Origin: Aminiphilus circumscriptus DSM 16581
GTDB taxonomy: Bacteria > Synergistota > Synergistia > Synergistales > Aminiphilaceae
Assembly: GCF_000526375.1 (NCBI RefSeq)
Contig: NZ_JAFY01000005.1
Span: 62,001 to 126,000, forward strand
Length of the DNA: 64,000 nt
Reading direction: 5' to 3'
This document shows positions 1 through 11,964 of this stretch, one piece after another; position 1 is the stretch's first letter; every line of letters starts with the position of its first letter. The notes under the pieces are model-generated. The model had not been told where the DNA came from, did no database searches, and was given only the letters and a program-made list of their open reading frames with translations. Both the position numbers and the translations under genes were made by a program.

Positions 1-2366
<2,366 letters not shown>

Positions 2367-2385
2367 TCCCTCTTGCTGCTGCTAC

Positions 2386-2399
2386 GGTTGTCAAGATGC
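2386..2399 (-). promoter_or_regulatory. boxA-like antitermination site in the 16S-23S spacer
   Basis: On the minus strand the spacer carries GCATCTTGACAACC, about 20 nt before 23S. A near-identical GCACCTTGACAA block sits in the 16S leader at 4111-4126. This matches the placement and general form of rRNA boxA sites (E. coli TGCTCTTTAACAA), which bind NusB/NusE. The whole spacer, 2367-2459, is only about 93 nt and contains no tRNA gene. Confidence 0.6.
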
Positions 2400-2453
2400 T
2401 TCGGGTTCTCTATACCCTACAAGTCCGAAGGCGCAGAGAGTGAATACGGGGCT

Positions 2454-3984
<1,531 letters not shown>

Positions 3985-4110
3985 TCCTGCTGCTCGCTCT
4001 TCGGCTTCCGCCGATAGGGCTTCCCCTTCACGCTTCACCATAAAAAGATTGCTCCCCTACGGCTCCACGACTCCGAGGGCGCCCTTCCCGTCTTTCTCTC
4101 TGCTGCCTTC

Positions 4111-4126
4111 GAACTTGTCAAGGTGC
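4111..4126 (-). promoter_or_regulatory. boxA-like antitermination site in the 16S leader
   Basis: GCACCTTGACAAGTTC on the minus strand lies between the rRNA promoter and the 16S 5' end. It shares GCA(C/T)CTTGACAA with the spacer site at 2386-2399, and both are followed by a GCAGCAG-like stretch. The TTGACA inside it could be misread as a -35 box, but no -10 element follows at the right distance. Its role as boxA is inferred from position and recurrence. Confidence 0.6.
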
Positions 4127-4163
4127 TGAAGCGTTGCTTGCTCCTCTTGGGAGCGCAAGGGAT

Positions 4164-4192
4164 ATTTTATCAGCCATCTCTAAAGCTGTCAA
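4164..4192 (-). promoter_or_regulatory. rRNA operon promoter
   Basis: On the minus strand a perfect -35 TTGACA (4192-4187) is followed after exactly 17 bp by TAAAAT (4169-4164), placing the start of transcription near 4157. It lies about 170 bp upstream of mature 16S and 110 bp beyond the recA stop, so the rRNA operon need not depend on read-through from recA. The remaining 3985-4303 interval holds only the leader, the boxA-like site and GC-rich stem sequences (for example 4274-4295) without a clear U-tract. Confidence 0.8.
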
Positions 4193-4303
4193 CATCTCCT
4201 TTGGCTCAGTTTTTACACAGTTTTTCCGTGGCGAAAAGACGAGCAACCTCCACGGCAAAAGCCTCCACGCGGGGGGCACGGAGCAGGGCCGTGCCGGTTT
4301 GCA

Positions 4304-5467
4304 TCAAGCGTTGTCCTTGTTTTCCTCTATCTGTATTTGCGAGACATCGAGATCAAGGATGCCCTCCTCGAGCAGAAGCTCGTCCGAGGGGTGCGAACTG
4401 CCTCCCTCCTCATCATCCGGAGAGGCGTCCGGAGGTGACAAATCGAGACCCATTCCCTGCGTTTTTCGGGCAAGCACTTCCTGGACGATCTCCGCAAGCA
4501 GTTCCGGGTGCTCCTGGAAGTATTTGGCGAGGTTGTCCTTTCCCTGCCCAAGGGTTTCCCCTTTATAGGCGAGCCAGGAGCCCTTACGTTTGATGACACC
4601 GATGTCCAGTGCCATATCCACCGCGGCCATTTCCCGGGGAACGCCTTTTCCGTAAACGAGAGTGGTATGAGCTGTCCGGAAAGGAGGCGCCAGTTTATTT
4701 TTCACTACTTTGATCCACAGTTCGTGCCCGATCGCGTCGTCTCCCTTGTTCATGGCTTTACCGCGCTTTACCTCGATGCGGAGGGAGCTGTAGAATTTCA
4801 ACGCTCTTCCGCCGGTGGTGGTTTCCGAAGGGCCGGAACCGTATCCGGAAGAAATCTGGGCACGGAGCTGGTTGATGAAGACCACCACCGTCCTGCTTCG
4901 GGAAATGGAAGAAGTGAGACGACGTAACGCGTAAGACATGAGCCGCGCCTGGAGACCGACCTGCTGAGGATCTCCGATCTTCCCGTCGATCTCCGCCTGG
5001 GGACTGAGGGCGGCGACGGAGTCCACGACGACAATATCGACAGCCCCACTTCGGACGAGTGCGTCGAGAATGTAGAGCGCCTGTTCGCCGCTGTCCGGCT
5101 GAGACAGGTACATGGAAGCGATGTCCACCCCGACTGCGGCAGCCAGACGGGGATCCAGCGCATGCTCCGCATCGATGAAGGCAACGATGCCTCCCTGCTT
5201 CTGAGCCTCCGCCAGAGCATGAAGGGCGATGGTCGTCTTTCCCGACCCCTCCGGACCGAAGATTTCCACGACCCTCCCCCTTGGAAGTCCTCCGACACCG
5301 AGAGCAACGTCAAGTGGAAGAATTCCCGTAGGGATCACTTCCGTCTGCGGCAGATTAGCCTGTTCTCCCAGACGCATGATCGCTCCCTCGCCGAACTTGC
5401 TGCGGATATCTCCCAAAGCCTGGTCGAGAATATCTTCCCGAGTCAACTGATCCTTTCGTTTTGCCAT
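4304..5467 (-). CDS. recA: Recombinase RecA
   Basis: A 387-residue protein with the full RecA signature: Walker A GPEGSGKT at residues 71-78, the core around IDAEHALDP, the L2 loop region after INQLRAQISSGYGSGP, and an acidic C-terminal tail. It catalyses ATP-dependent strand exchange in recombinational repair and promotes LexA cleavage where LexA exists. It is the last gene of a minus-strand run and begins 12 bp after the thpR stop, so it is probably cotranscribed with cinA and thpR, an arrangement common near recA. No damage-inducible operator was recognised. Confidence 0.98.
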   Translation of the reverse strand: MAKRKDQLTREDILDQALGDIRSKFGEGAIMRLGEQANLPQTEVIPTGILPLDVALGVGGLPRGRVVEIFGPEGSGKTTIALHALAEAQKQGGIVAFIDAEHALDPRLAAAVGVDIASMYLSQPDSGEQALYILDALVRSGAVDIVVVDSVAALSPQAEIDGKIGDPQQVGLQARLMSYALRRLTSSISRSRTVVVFINQLRAQISSGYGSGPSETTTGGRALKFYSSLRIEVKRGKAMNKGDDAIGHELWIKVVKNKLAPPFRTAHTTLVYGKGVPREMAAVDMALDIGVIKRKGSWLAYKGETLGQGKDNLAKYFQEHPELLAEIVQEVLARKTQGMGLDLSPPDASPDDEEGGSSHPSDELLLEEGILDLDVSQIQIEENKDNA

Positions 5468-5479
5468 CTTCCGATCCTC

Positions 5480-6064
5480 CTACGACGAGGGTAAAAGCGT
5501 CTGCTCGCTGATGGATGTATACACGGGACCCGTCGGTCGCAGATCGCTTTGCATAACCACAAGCGTGTTCCCGATCCATTCGACGCCATGAAGTGGATTC
5601 GACGAGAGAGATTCAAAAAGGGAAATGCTGCAGTCTCCTGGTTCTCTGGCTCTCGCAAGTGTCAGATGTGGCAGGAAACGCCGTTTTTCCCGGGGGATAC
5701 CTTTCGTTTCCGCCACGCCCTCAACAAGCCGTTGGAGCTTTTCCAAAAGAACCACATCTCCCCCAATCCGAAGGCAAAGAACGCGAGGATCCCGCAAATG
5801 GGGCAACATCTCTACATTCTCGAGCCTGAGGGCGATTGCGGGGATTTTTTCTTCCTGTAGCGTTCTCCTCAGCGTTTCGCAGTAGTCGCAGAGGAGCGGA
5901 TAAGGAAGGGCTCCGAGAAATTTGAGTGTCACGTGAAGCGCCTCGGGGCGTACCCATTTCAATGAAGGGGCCGTGTTCTTCAGCTCGCGTATCCATGCGG
6001 CAATCCTTTTCTGCAGATCATGCTGCAAGGGGAGGCACACAAAACTGCGAAGAAGCTCGTCCAT
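5480..6064 (-). CDS. thpR: RNA 2',3'-cyclic phosphodiesterase (2H family, former 2'-5' RNA ligase)
   Basis: A 194-residue protein with the two HxTx motifs of the 2H phosphoesterase family, HVTL at His44 and HLTL at His133. Family members hydrolyse 2',3'-cyclic phosphate ends of RNA and ligate tRNA halves in vitro. Two ATGs are possible: 6070, which overlaps the cinA stop as ATGA, and 6064. I chose 6064 because the AAGGAG site lies 8 nt upstream of it but only 2 nt upstream of 6070. The gene is translationally linked to cinA and precedes recA. Confidence 0.9.
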   Translation of the reverse strand: MDELLRSFVCLPLQHDLQKRIAAWIRELKNTAPSLKWVRPEALHVTLKFLGALPYPLLCDYCETLRRTLQEEKIPAIALRLENVEMLPHLRDPRVLCLRIGGDVVLLEKLQRLVEGVAETKGIPREKRRFLPHLTLARAREPGDCSISLFESLSSNPLHGVEWIGNTLVVMQSDLRPTGPVYTSISEQTLLPSS

Positions 6065-6066
6065 GG

Positions 6067-7296
6067 TCATTTCTCCTTGACGCGACGCCACAACCACTCC
6101 AACGCCAGCGCTGTTGTCCTGGCGCGCACGAAGAAGCGATCTCCGAAAAGACGATGGAGTGTCGCTTCGGATCCTTTTTCGTCCGCGATGCCGATCCACA
6201 CAGTTCCCACGGGTTTACGCGGCGAGCCTCCCGAAGGTCCCGCAATGCCGGTGACAGCCACGGCCATGTCACCTTTGCACACAGTCCTTGCCCCTTCTGC
6301 CATGGCGAGAACACACCGTTCGCTCACGGCTCCGTCCTCGCGGAGAATGGCTTCCGAAACCTCCAGGAGCCGCATCTTCATATCGTCGGCATAGCAGACA
6401 ACACCACCCTTGAACACGGCGGAACACCCTGGTACGTCGGTGATTCTGGACGCGACGAGACCCCCTGTGCAGGATTCGGCAGTGGCAAACGTCACACCTC
6501 TTGCTTCCGCGGCACGCACAAGCGCCTCCTCAAGAGTCGACACTCCTGGTGGAAGGCAGTCGCAGGGCAACAGGTGACGCATTGTTTTCTCACCGGAGAG
6601 GACAGCCGCTTCTTCGCCTCTGAGCACGACGGTCACGCCTTCCGGGGATGGCAAAATGGAAACCGCCAGGGAAGAATCCGCAAGAAGCGGGGAAATGCGC
6701 GAGGCGAGAACCGTCTCTCCCATTCCGACCACGCGGATCTTCGTGGAGACTGTCGCCCCCTTCTCCAGAGAGGAAAATGTTTCATCCGCCATGGCCCGAA
6801 ATTCCCAGGGCACTCCCGGAAGCGACAGAACCCTTGTACCGGAATGATCGAAGCAGATTCCCAACGCGGTTCCGAGAGGGTTGAAGATCGCTTCAGCGGA
6901 GGCGGGAATAGCCCCCTGCGAGAAACGCAATTCCTCGACGCGGCTCTTTCGTTCGAGATCTCCCTCGTACCGCTTGATCACCTCGTCGAAAAGAGGGGTC
7001 GGAAGCAGCTCCGCTTCCAGGAAAGTCGCCAAGGCGTTCCGGGTTTTGTCGTCATGGGTAGGACCGAGACCTCCGGAGAACACGAGAAGCTCCACAGATC
7101 CTATCCAGCGGTGACAAGCATTCACGATCGCCTTCACGTCGTCGGCGATGATCTCCATTCCCGCGATTTCCCATCCCAGAGCAGTAAGTTTTTCCGCAGC
7201 ATAGCGGCAATTCTCCTCCCGACCGATTCCCCGGAGCAATTCATCACCAACGGCGACGAGAGCGGCTCTCCTGCGAAACATCACGGCACGGCTCAT
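6067..7296 (-). CDS. cinA: CinA-like protein (competence/damage-inducible; NMN deamidase-type C-terminal domain)
   Basis: 409 residues in two domains. The N-terminal half is a MoaB/MogA-like molybdopterin-binding domain with GDELLRG and FSGGLGPTHDD. The C-terminal half is a CinA domain with TAESCTGGL and the GIAGPSGGS...PVGTVW motif typical of nicotinamide-mononucleotide amidohydrolase (PncC). The family recycles NMN or acts on ADP-ribose, and in naturally competent bacteria sits beside recA. The start at 7296 overlaps the pgpA stop (ATGA). An internal ATG at 7281 is the alternative. comEA and comEC elsewhere in the window suggest a DNA-uptake pathway. Confidence 0.93.
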   Translation of the reverse strand: MSRAVMFRRRAALVAVGDELLRGIGREENCRYAAEKLTALGWEIAGMEIIADDVKAIVNACHRWIGSVELLVFSGGLGPTHDDKTRNALATFLEAELLPTPLFDEVIKRYEGDLERKSRVEELRFSQGAIPASAEAIFNPLGTALGICFDHSGTRVLSLPGVPWEFRAMADETFSSLEKGATVSTKIRVVGMGETVLASRISPLLADSSLAVSILPSPEGVTVVLRGEEAAVLSGEKTMRHLLPCDCLPPGVSTLEEALVRAAEARGVTFATAESCTGGLVASRITDVPGCSAVFKGGVVCYADDMKMRLLEVSEAILREDGAVSERCVLAMAEGARTVCKGDMAVAVTGIAGPSGGSPRKPVGTVWIGIADEKGSEATLHRLFGDRFFVRARTTALALEWLWRRVKEK

Positions 7297-7763
7297 CCGA
7301 AGAACGAGGCGAAACCGCCCCGGAGGAACAGCCACAGGAATCCGTGGAGAATCAGGTTTGCACCGACTCCGGCGGCGATGTCATCCGCCATGATTCCCAC
7401 GCCTCCGGGAAGTCTTTCCAGAGTACAGACCGGAAAAGGTTTCACAATGTCCAACACGCGAAAAAGGAACAGCGCCCCAAGAGCGTTCGCGGGAGCATGG
7501 CCGAACATGGCGATCCATGTTCCCACCACTTCGTCGACCACGACCTCCGGAGGATCGGGATTTTCCGTGCGGCGTGCATGAACATCGGAAGCTATACCGC
7601 CGACCACGGCGACCACCGCGATCGCCCACAGCGGAATCGGGACGAGAAGCGCAGCGAGAAAAGCCGCCACGGAACCCACCGTTCCAGGCATCGCCGTGAG
7701 GCGCCCCAGTCCCCCCAGTGTGGCCAGGGGTGTACACCATGCGTTACCCAAACTACTACTCAT
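7293..7763 (-). CDS. pgpA: Phosphatidylglycerophosphatase A
   Basis: A 156-residue membrane protein with the PgpA motifs: GTVGS near residue 28, PDPPEVVVDEVVG near residue 70, the FRVLDIVKPFPV block and MADDIAAG. It removes the phosphate from phosphatidylglycerophosphate to make phosphatidylglycerol in the cytoplasmic membrane. Three or four hydrophobic segments are visible. It overlaps rimO upstream and cinA downstream by ATGA, so the three are likely translated as a coupled set. Confidence 0.93.
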   Translation of the reverse strand: MSSSLGNAWCTPLATLGGLGRLTAMPGTVGSVAAFLAALLVPIPLWAIAVVAVVGGIASDVHARRTENPDPPEVVVDEVVGTWIAMFGHAPANALGALFLFRVLDIVKPFPVCTLERLPGGVGIMADDIAAGVGANLILHGFLWLFLRGGFASFFG

Positions 7764-9052
7764 CGCGCAAGAGCCTCCCCTATCATGTCATGCTCCGTTA
7801 CCTCGGTAATACGAACGGGAATGACCGTTCCAGGCAGAAGCATTCCGGCGCAACCGGCAACTTCGATTCCACCGTCCACTTCCGGAGCTTCACGGAACGA
7901 ACGTCCCCAAGCGACGCCAGCGGCGGCGTCGTATTCCTCAACGAGGACCTCGAGTGTACGACCTTCGAAACGGAGCTGCCTTTCATAGGAAATATCCTCC
8001 TGAAGCCGCATAAGGCGGTCCAACCGCCCCTTCGCGATTTCCGCGGGAACCTGCTGCCCCAAAGACGCTGCGGGGGTTCCTTCCTCGTTGGAAAAGACGA
8101 ACCCTCCCAGGCGGTCGAACCGAATTTCTTCGATAAAGCGCAGGAGATTCGAAAAAGCCTTCTCGTCCTCTCCCGGAAATCCCACCATGACGGTGGTGCG
8201 AAGGGTGAAATCGGGGTCCAACTCTCTCGCATAAAGAAGGCTCCTGGCAAAGACCGATCCCTCGCCCCTTCTGTTCATTGCGGAGAGGATGCGGGCATCC
8301 GCGTGCTGCACCGGAATATCCGCGTAGGGAAGAACCTGGGGAAAAGCCCGTAGGGCATCCCAGAAACGGCAATCGACCCGATCGGGATGGAGATAGAGCA
8401 GGCGGAGCCAGAGATGCGACGGTAAAGAGCGGGAAAGATCCGCCAAAAGAGGAAGCAGGGCGTTTTCACCGAAATCGGCACCGTACATGGTGAGATCCTG
8501 CGCCACTAGGCAGATTTCGCGAGCTCCCGCTTCCACAAGGCGCTCTGCTTCGGTAATTACCTCGGCAGGCGGAAGGCTTCTCAGGGGGCCTCGAATGGAT
8601 GGAATCGTGCAATAACTACAGCGGTTGTCACACCCCTCGGCGATTTTCAGGTAACGCGACCAGGAAGAGATGCCGGGGAAGAGGGCACGACACGGATCGG
8701 CTGACGAAGGCACGCCGAGAAACGATTTGAGGGATTCCCACGCCTCAACGCCACCCCAAAAATCAACCAGGGGAAGCTCCTGACGAAGCTCTTTTTCATA
8801 CCGTTCCACCAAACAGCCGAGGACTCCGATCTTCTTGATGGCCCCCTGATTTTTCAATTGTTCCAGGTCGAGGAGAACATCCACTCCCTCCTCGACGGCG
8901 GACGCGATAAAACCGCAGGTGTTCACGAGAACCATCTCCGCAGCGGAGACATCGTCGACGAGACAGTGTCCGCCCTCCCGGACAATGCCGGCGAAGCGCT
9001 CGCTGTCCACCTGATTTTTCGCACATCCGAGACTTAAAAGGTGGATTTTCAT
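7760..9052 (-). CDS. rimO: Ribosomal protein uS12 methylthiotransferase RimO
   Basis: 430 residues. The N-terminal UPF0004 domain starts MKIHLLSLGCAKNQVDSER and supplies cysteines for one [4Fe-4S] cluster. The radical-SAM CxxxCxxC motif (CDNRCSYC) follows, then a C-terminal TRAM domain. The SLGCAKN start separates RimO from MiaB, which has FGCQMN and is encoded at 61678-63150. The enzyme adds a methylthio group to the conserved aspartate of ribosomal protein S12. Start chosen at the ATG where family homology begins. Confidence 0.95.
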   Translation of the reverse strand: MKIHLLSLGCAKNQVDSERFAGIVREGGHCLVDDVSAAEMVLVNTCGFIASAVEEGVDVLLDLEQLKNQGAIKKIGVLGCLVERYEKELRQELPLVDFWGGVEAWESLKSFLGVPSSADPCRALFPGISSWSRYLKIAEGCDNRCSYCTIPSIRGPLRSLPPAEVITEAERLVEAGAREICLVAQDLTMYGADFGENALLPLLADLSRSLPSHLWLRLLYLHPDRVDCRFWDALRAFPQVLPYADIPVQHADARILSAMNRRGEGSVFARSLLYARELDPDFTLRTTVMVGFPGEDEKAFSNLLRFIEEIRFDRLGGFVFSNEEGTPAASLGQQVPAEIAKGRLDRLMRLQEDISYERQLRFEGRTLEVLVEEYDAAAGVAWGRSFREAPEVDGGIEVAGCAGMLLPGTVIPVRITEVTEHDMIGEALAR

Positions 9053-9086
9053 GCGCCGGATGCTTTCCGACCAAAGCGCTCCATGG

Positions 9087-10055
9087 TCATCGCATCTCCC
9101 CCTGGGGAGTAAAGCGAATCGTTCGGGGCTTGCCTGTTCCATCCGAAGCAGGAAGGCTCTTTCCCTGCCATGTGATCGTCACCACTGCAGGATTCCCCAA
9201 CCGGACACTCGTTTCGGCGGACACGGAGAACTCCTTCGAGTCCCCCTTCTGCATCGTTCCTGTATAAAGGATCCGTTCTCCCTGGCGAACCTGTACCCAG
9301 CAGGCTCCTGCAGTCGCAACGCGAAGAAGATCCGTCGGCTCCTCCTGCGGTTGGGGGGTTGCCTGAGCCATCTCGTGAAGCCAGGGGAAATCGACACTTT
9401 TCACACCAGCGGCTCCCTCCGAGACAGGAGGAACTTCATCGGAGAGGGGCAGCAACACCTGCAGCGCATCGGGCGAAAGGTCCGGGCTCGGGAACATTTC
9501 GGAAAGCACTCGCGCCACTTCTGCGGGAGAAATTTCTGGGCTCGTCGTTCCAGTGCCGCCAACAACCTCCGGAAGGGATTCCGGAGTCTCTTCTTCCGGA
9601 ATGTGGGGGGGAACCACCACCGCAGAGGGAGCTGTGCGCTCCGCGACACTGCGCCGTATCGTATCCCACTGACTCCAGGCAAATGCCACCGCCGCGATGA
9701 CAAGCAACACGAGAAGAATGTAGGCACCCCTTCGGGTGACACGACGAAAGCCTTTCGTGGCGGTGGAATACGTACCCAATGCATGCGTGACGTTCGTCGC
9801 ACCCGAAAGCGGGATTGCCCTCTCAAATGCGGGCCACAGGTCCTCCGCGTCAAGAAAGGACAGGTAAGATTTGACGAAACCGCGCACGTAGACTGCCGCT
9901 GGCAGGTCCTCCAAGCGTCCCTCTTCAATGGCGGAAAGGATGTGTTCTCTCACGCGCGTGTGCAAAGAAACCTCCGAGAGGGAAATGCCCTTTGCCAGCC
10001 TCATTTCCCGTGCTCTGGCGCCAAGCTCTCCAAAGGACACGTGTCCCTCATCCAC
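9087..10055 (-). CDS. RodZ-like helix-turn-helix membrane protein
   Basis: 322 residues. An N-terminal Xre/HTH_25-type domain spans about residues 8-80 (GARAREMRLAKGISLSEVS). A single membrane segment follows at about 110-128, then a Pro/Glu-rich periplasmic linker and a C-terminal DUF4115-type beta domain (about 230-310). This is the RodZ architecture: RodZ tethers MreB to the membrane for rod-shape maintenance. The start is a GTG with an AAGGAGG site about 10 nt upstream, and it overlaps the end of rpe by 8 bp. The RodZ function is family-level inference. Confidence 0.85.
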   Translation of the reverse strand: MDEGHVSFGELGARAREMRLAKGISLSEVSLHTRVREHILSAIEEGRLEDLPAAVYVRGFVKSYLSFLDAEDLWPAFERAIPLSGATNVTHALGTYSTATKGFRRVTRRGAYILLVLLVIAAVAFAWSQWDTIRRSVAERTAPSAVVVPPHIPEEETPESLPEVVGGTGTTSPEISPAEVARVLSEMFPSPDLSPDALQVLLPLSDEVPPVSEGAAGVKSVDFPWLHEMAQATPQPQEEPTDLLRVATAGACWVQVRQGERILYTGTMQKGDSKEFSVSAETSVRLGNPAVVTITWQGKSLPASDGTGKPRTIRFTPQGEMR

Positions 10056-10746
10056 GGTTCAACCCCCTCCTTCCCGCTTCCAGCAAAGCCTTCGCCGCCA
10101 GTTCCGGATGTGGCATACCGAACACGGAGTTCCCCGCCACGAGAACGTCACACCCGCTTTTCACGAGGCACTCCGCGTTCTCCGCGGAAACGCCGCCGTC
10201 AACCTCGATGAGAAACCGAAGCCCCTGCACCTCGCGGAAACGATGAAGCGCCTCGATTTTCGGCACAACTTCCGGCAGAAAGGATTGTCCTCCAAAACCC
10301 GGATTTACGGACATAACGAGCACTAAATCCACCAGATGAAGCACCGGGTACAGAAATTCCACCGGCGTTCCCGGATTGAGCGTGACACCCGGATGAACCC
10401 CCAATTCCCGAACGGATTGAAGGAGGCGATGAATGTGAGGCGTGGCCTCCACATGCACAGTGAGAACATCAGCCCCCTGAGTCGCGAAGGGAACGAAAAA
10501 GGATTCCGGAGAAACCACCATGAGGTGCACATCCATCGGCACTTCCGGGTAGGTACGTCGCAACGCCCCCAGAAACGCCGGACCAAAAGAGAGGTTCGGC
10601 ACAAAATGTCCGTCCATGATATCCAGGTGAAGCCAGTGATGCGCTCCATTCAGTGCATCAATATGAGCACGTATCCCGAGTGGATCCGCCGCAAGCAAAG
10701 AAGGTGCGAGGAGAGGCCGGCGCTCCCTGGTTTGGAACAGATTCAT
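10048..10746 (-). CDS. rpe: Ribulose-phosphate 3-epimerase
   Basis: A 232-residue TIM-barrel enzyme with the family landmarks APSLLAAD, HLDIMDGHFVPN, MSVNPGFGGQ and EVDGGV. It interconverts ribulose 5-phosphate and xylulose 5-phosphate in the pentose phosphate pathway. The chosen ATG (10746) overlaps the stop of the PASTA gene as ATGA; an ATG 18 bp upstream is an alternative. In many Firmicutes rpe closes the rsmB-prpC-prkC-rsgA-rpe cluster. Here only rsmB, a PASTA protein and rpe remain in that order. Confidence 0.95.
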   Translation of the reverse strand: MNLFQTRERRPLLAPSLLAADPLGIRAHIDALNGAHHWLHLDIMDGHFVPNLSFGPAFLGALRRTYPEVPMDVHLMVVSPESFFVPFATQGADVLTVHVEATPHIHRLLQSVRELGVHPGVTLNPGTPVEFLYPVLHLVDLVLVMSVNPGFGGQSFLPEVVPKIEALHRFREVQGLRFLIEVDGGVSAENAECLVKSGCDVLVAGNSVFGMPHPELAAKALLEAGRRGLNRG

Positions 10747-11849
10747 CGATACCTGTCCTGCCACACGAAATCGCCTCCGAGGTAGATCGTCACCGCTGCT
10801 TCGCTTTGATAGGGCTCGTTGAGAGTGATGTATTCGCCGCCTTTGACTTCCTTTTTCAAGATCTGTCTCGTCCCCTTGACATCCACAATCTCGATGCGCA
10901 ATTCCAGAGGCTTCGTCAAGGGAGGCACCTGATACCGTATTTTGGCCAGTTTCTTCACATCCTCGGGAGATGTCTGCGGTGGCGTCTGGGGGACCGGCGT
11001 CGGGCGAGCCGGTTCATTTCCCTGGGGCAACGGCTGGGAGGGTTGTTCCACCACGACGGTCTGCTGTCCCGGCTTTTGCTGTCCAGGGATTGTCACCGCT
11101 CCGGGAGCGGTGACTTCCTGTGAAGGCGTCTCCTTGGGTTTCTGGGCGGAGGCAACGATAATCTCCACTCGCGTTCCTTGGCTCACGGTTTTCCCAGCTG
11201 CGGGTTCCATGCGCATCACCACACCGGGAGGTGTGGTCTGCGTATAAAGATACCGCACAGTCCCAAGCTTGAGTCCCGAACCTTCGAGAAGACGCTTCGC
11301 CTCGGCTTCGCTCCGTCCCGCCAAATCCGGAACAACGGCGGTTCCGGCCTTGGCACCGCCAAGGCTCACGAGGAGATCCACTCGCGTCTCTCGGGGAACC
11401 GCTGCGGGAGCGGCAGGACTTTGAGCGACGATCACGCCGGGCGGCACCTGCGGGTTGGAGATCCGGATCACATCTCCCGCGGTGAATCCCTCTTCCTGCA
11501 GCGCTCTGAGGGCTTGCTCATATTCCATACCCCGGACGTCGGGAAGGGGAAAGCGCTGCCCGCCTTTGCTGACTTTGAGGATAAGGACTTTCCCGTTCTT
11601 CACAAGCGTCCCCGCGGTAGGCCATTGCGACAGCACCAGTCCGGACTTCTTGAGCGAATCGACCTGATCCACGCGCACGACCAATCCCATGCGCTGGGCG
11701 ACATCCACCGCTTCGATGATGGACATTCCCTCCAAGGAAGGAACGGAAACCTCCTTACCTCCCCAAAAAACAGCGTAGACGGTGAACACTCCCGATCCCA
11801 AAACTACAAGAAACACGAGAAACAAGGTCAACGTGACTATTTTTTTCAT
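10743..11849 (-). CDS. Membrane-anchored PASTA-repeat protein without kinase domain
   Basis: 368 residues. One N-terminal membrane helix (about 3-25) is followed by three PASTA-like repeats (roughly 30-95, 100-165 and 172-235), each with a GMS/GME/GRS-type start and a VPPGVVxxxxP-like block. Then comes a Pro/Gln-rich linker and a C-terminal beta-rich region. PASTA domains bind peptidoglycan fragments and usually form the ectodomain of PrkC/Stk kinases or PBPs. No kinase or transpeptidase domain is present. The gene sits between rsmB and rpe, the place prkC occupies in Firmicutes. Start chosen at the ATG before the membrane helix. Confidence 0.88.
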   Translation of the reverse strand: MKKIVTLTLFLVFLVVLGSGVFTVYAVFWGGKEVSVPSLEGMSIIEAVDVAQRMGLVVRVDQVDSLKKSGLVLSQWPTAGTLVKNGKVLILKVSKGGQRFPLPDVRGMEYEQALRALQEEGFTAGDVIRISNPQVPPGVIVAQSPAAPAAVPRETRVDLLVSLGGAKAGTAVVPDLAGRSEAEAKRLLEGSGLKLGTVRYLYTQTTPPGVVMRMEPAAGKTVSQGTRVEIIVASAQKPKETPSQEVTAPGAVTIPGQQKPGQQTVVVEQPSQPLPQGNEPARPTPVPQTPPQTSPEDVKKLAKIRYQVPPLTKPLELRIEIVDVKGTRQILKKEVKGGEYITLNEPYQSEAAVTIYLGGDFVWQDRYR

Positions 11850-11964
11850 GATTTTTTCGCTTCCTCCCCTTCCCGACCGCATTCCTCCGGAAGGCTGTCA
11901 TTCCCGCATCCCTCACACGCCTCTTTTCCATTAAGAACGTGGTTCGTCATGCAAACACGGCTCG

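Noticed and set aside
4111-4126. TTGACA in the rRNA leader as a second promoter
   Set aside because: No -10 element follows at 15-19 bp, and the same motif recurs in the spacer, which fits boxA better.
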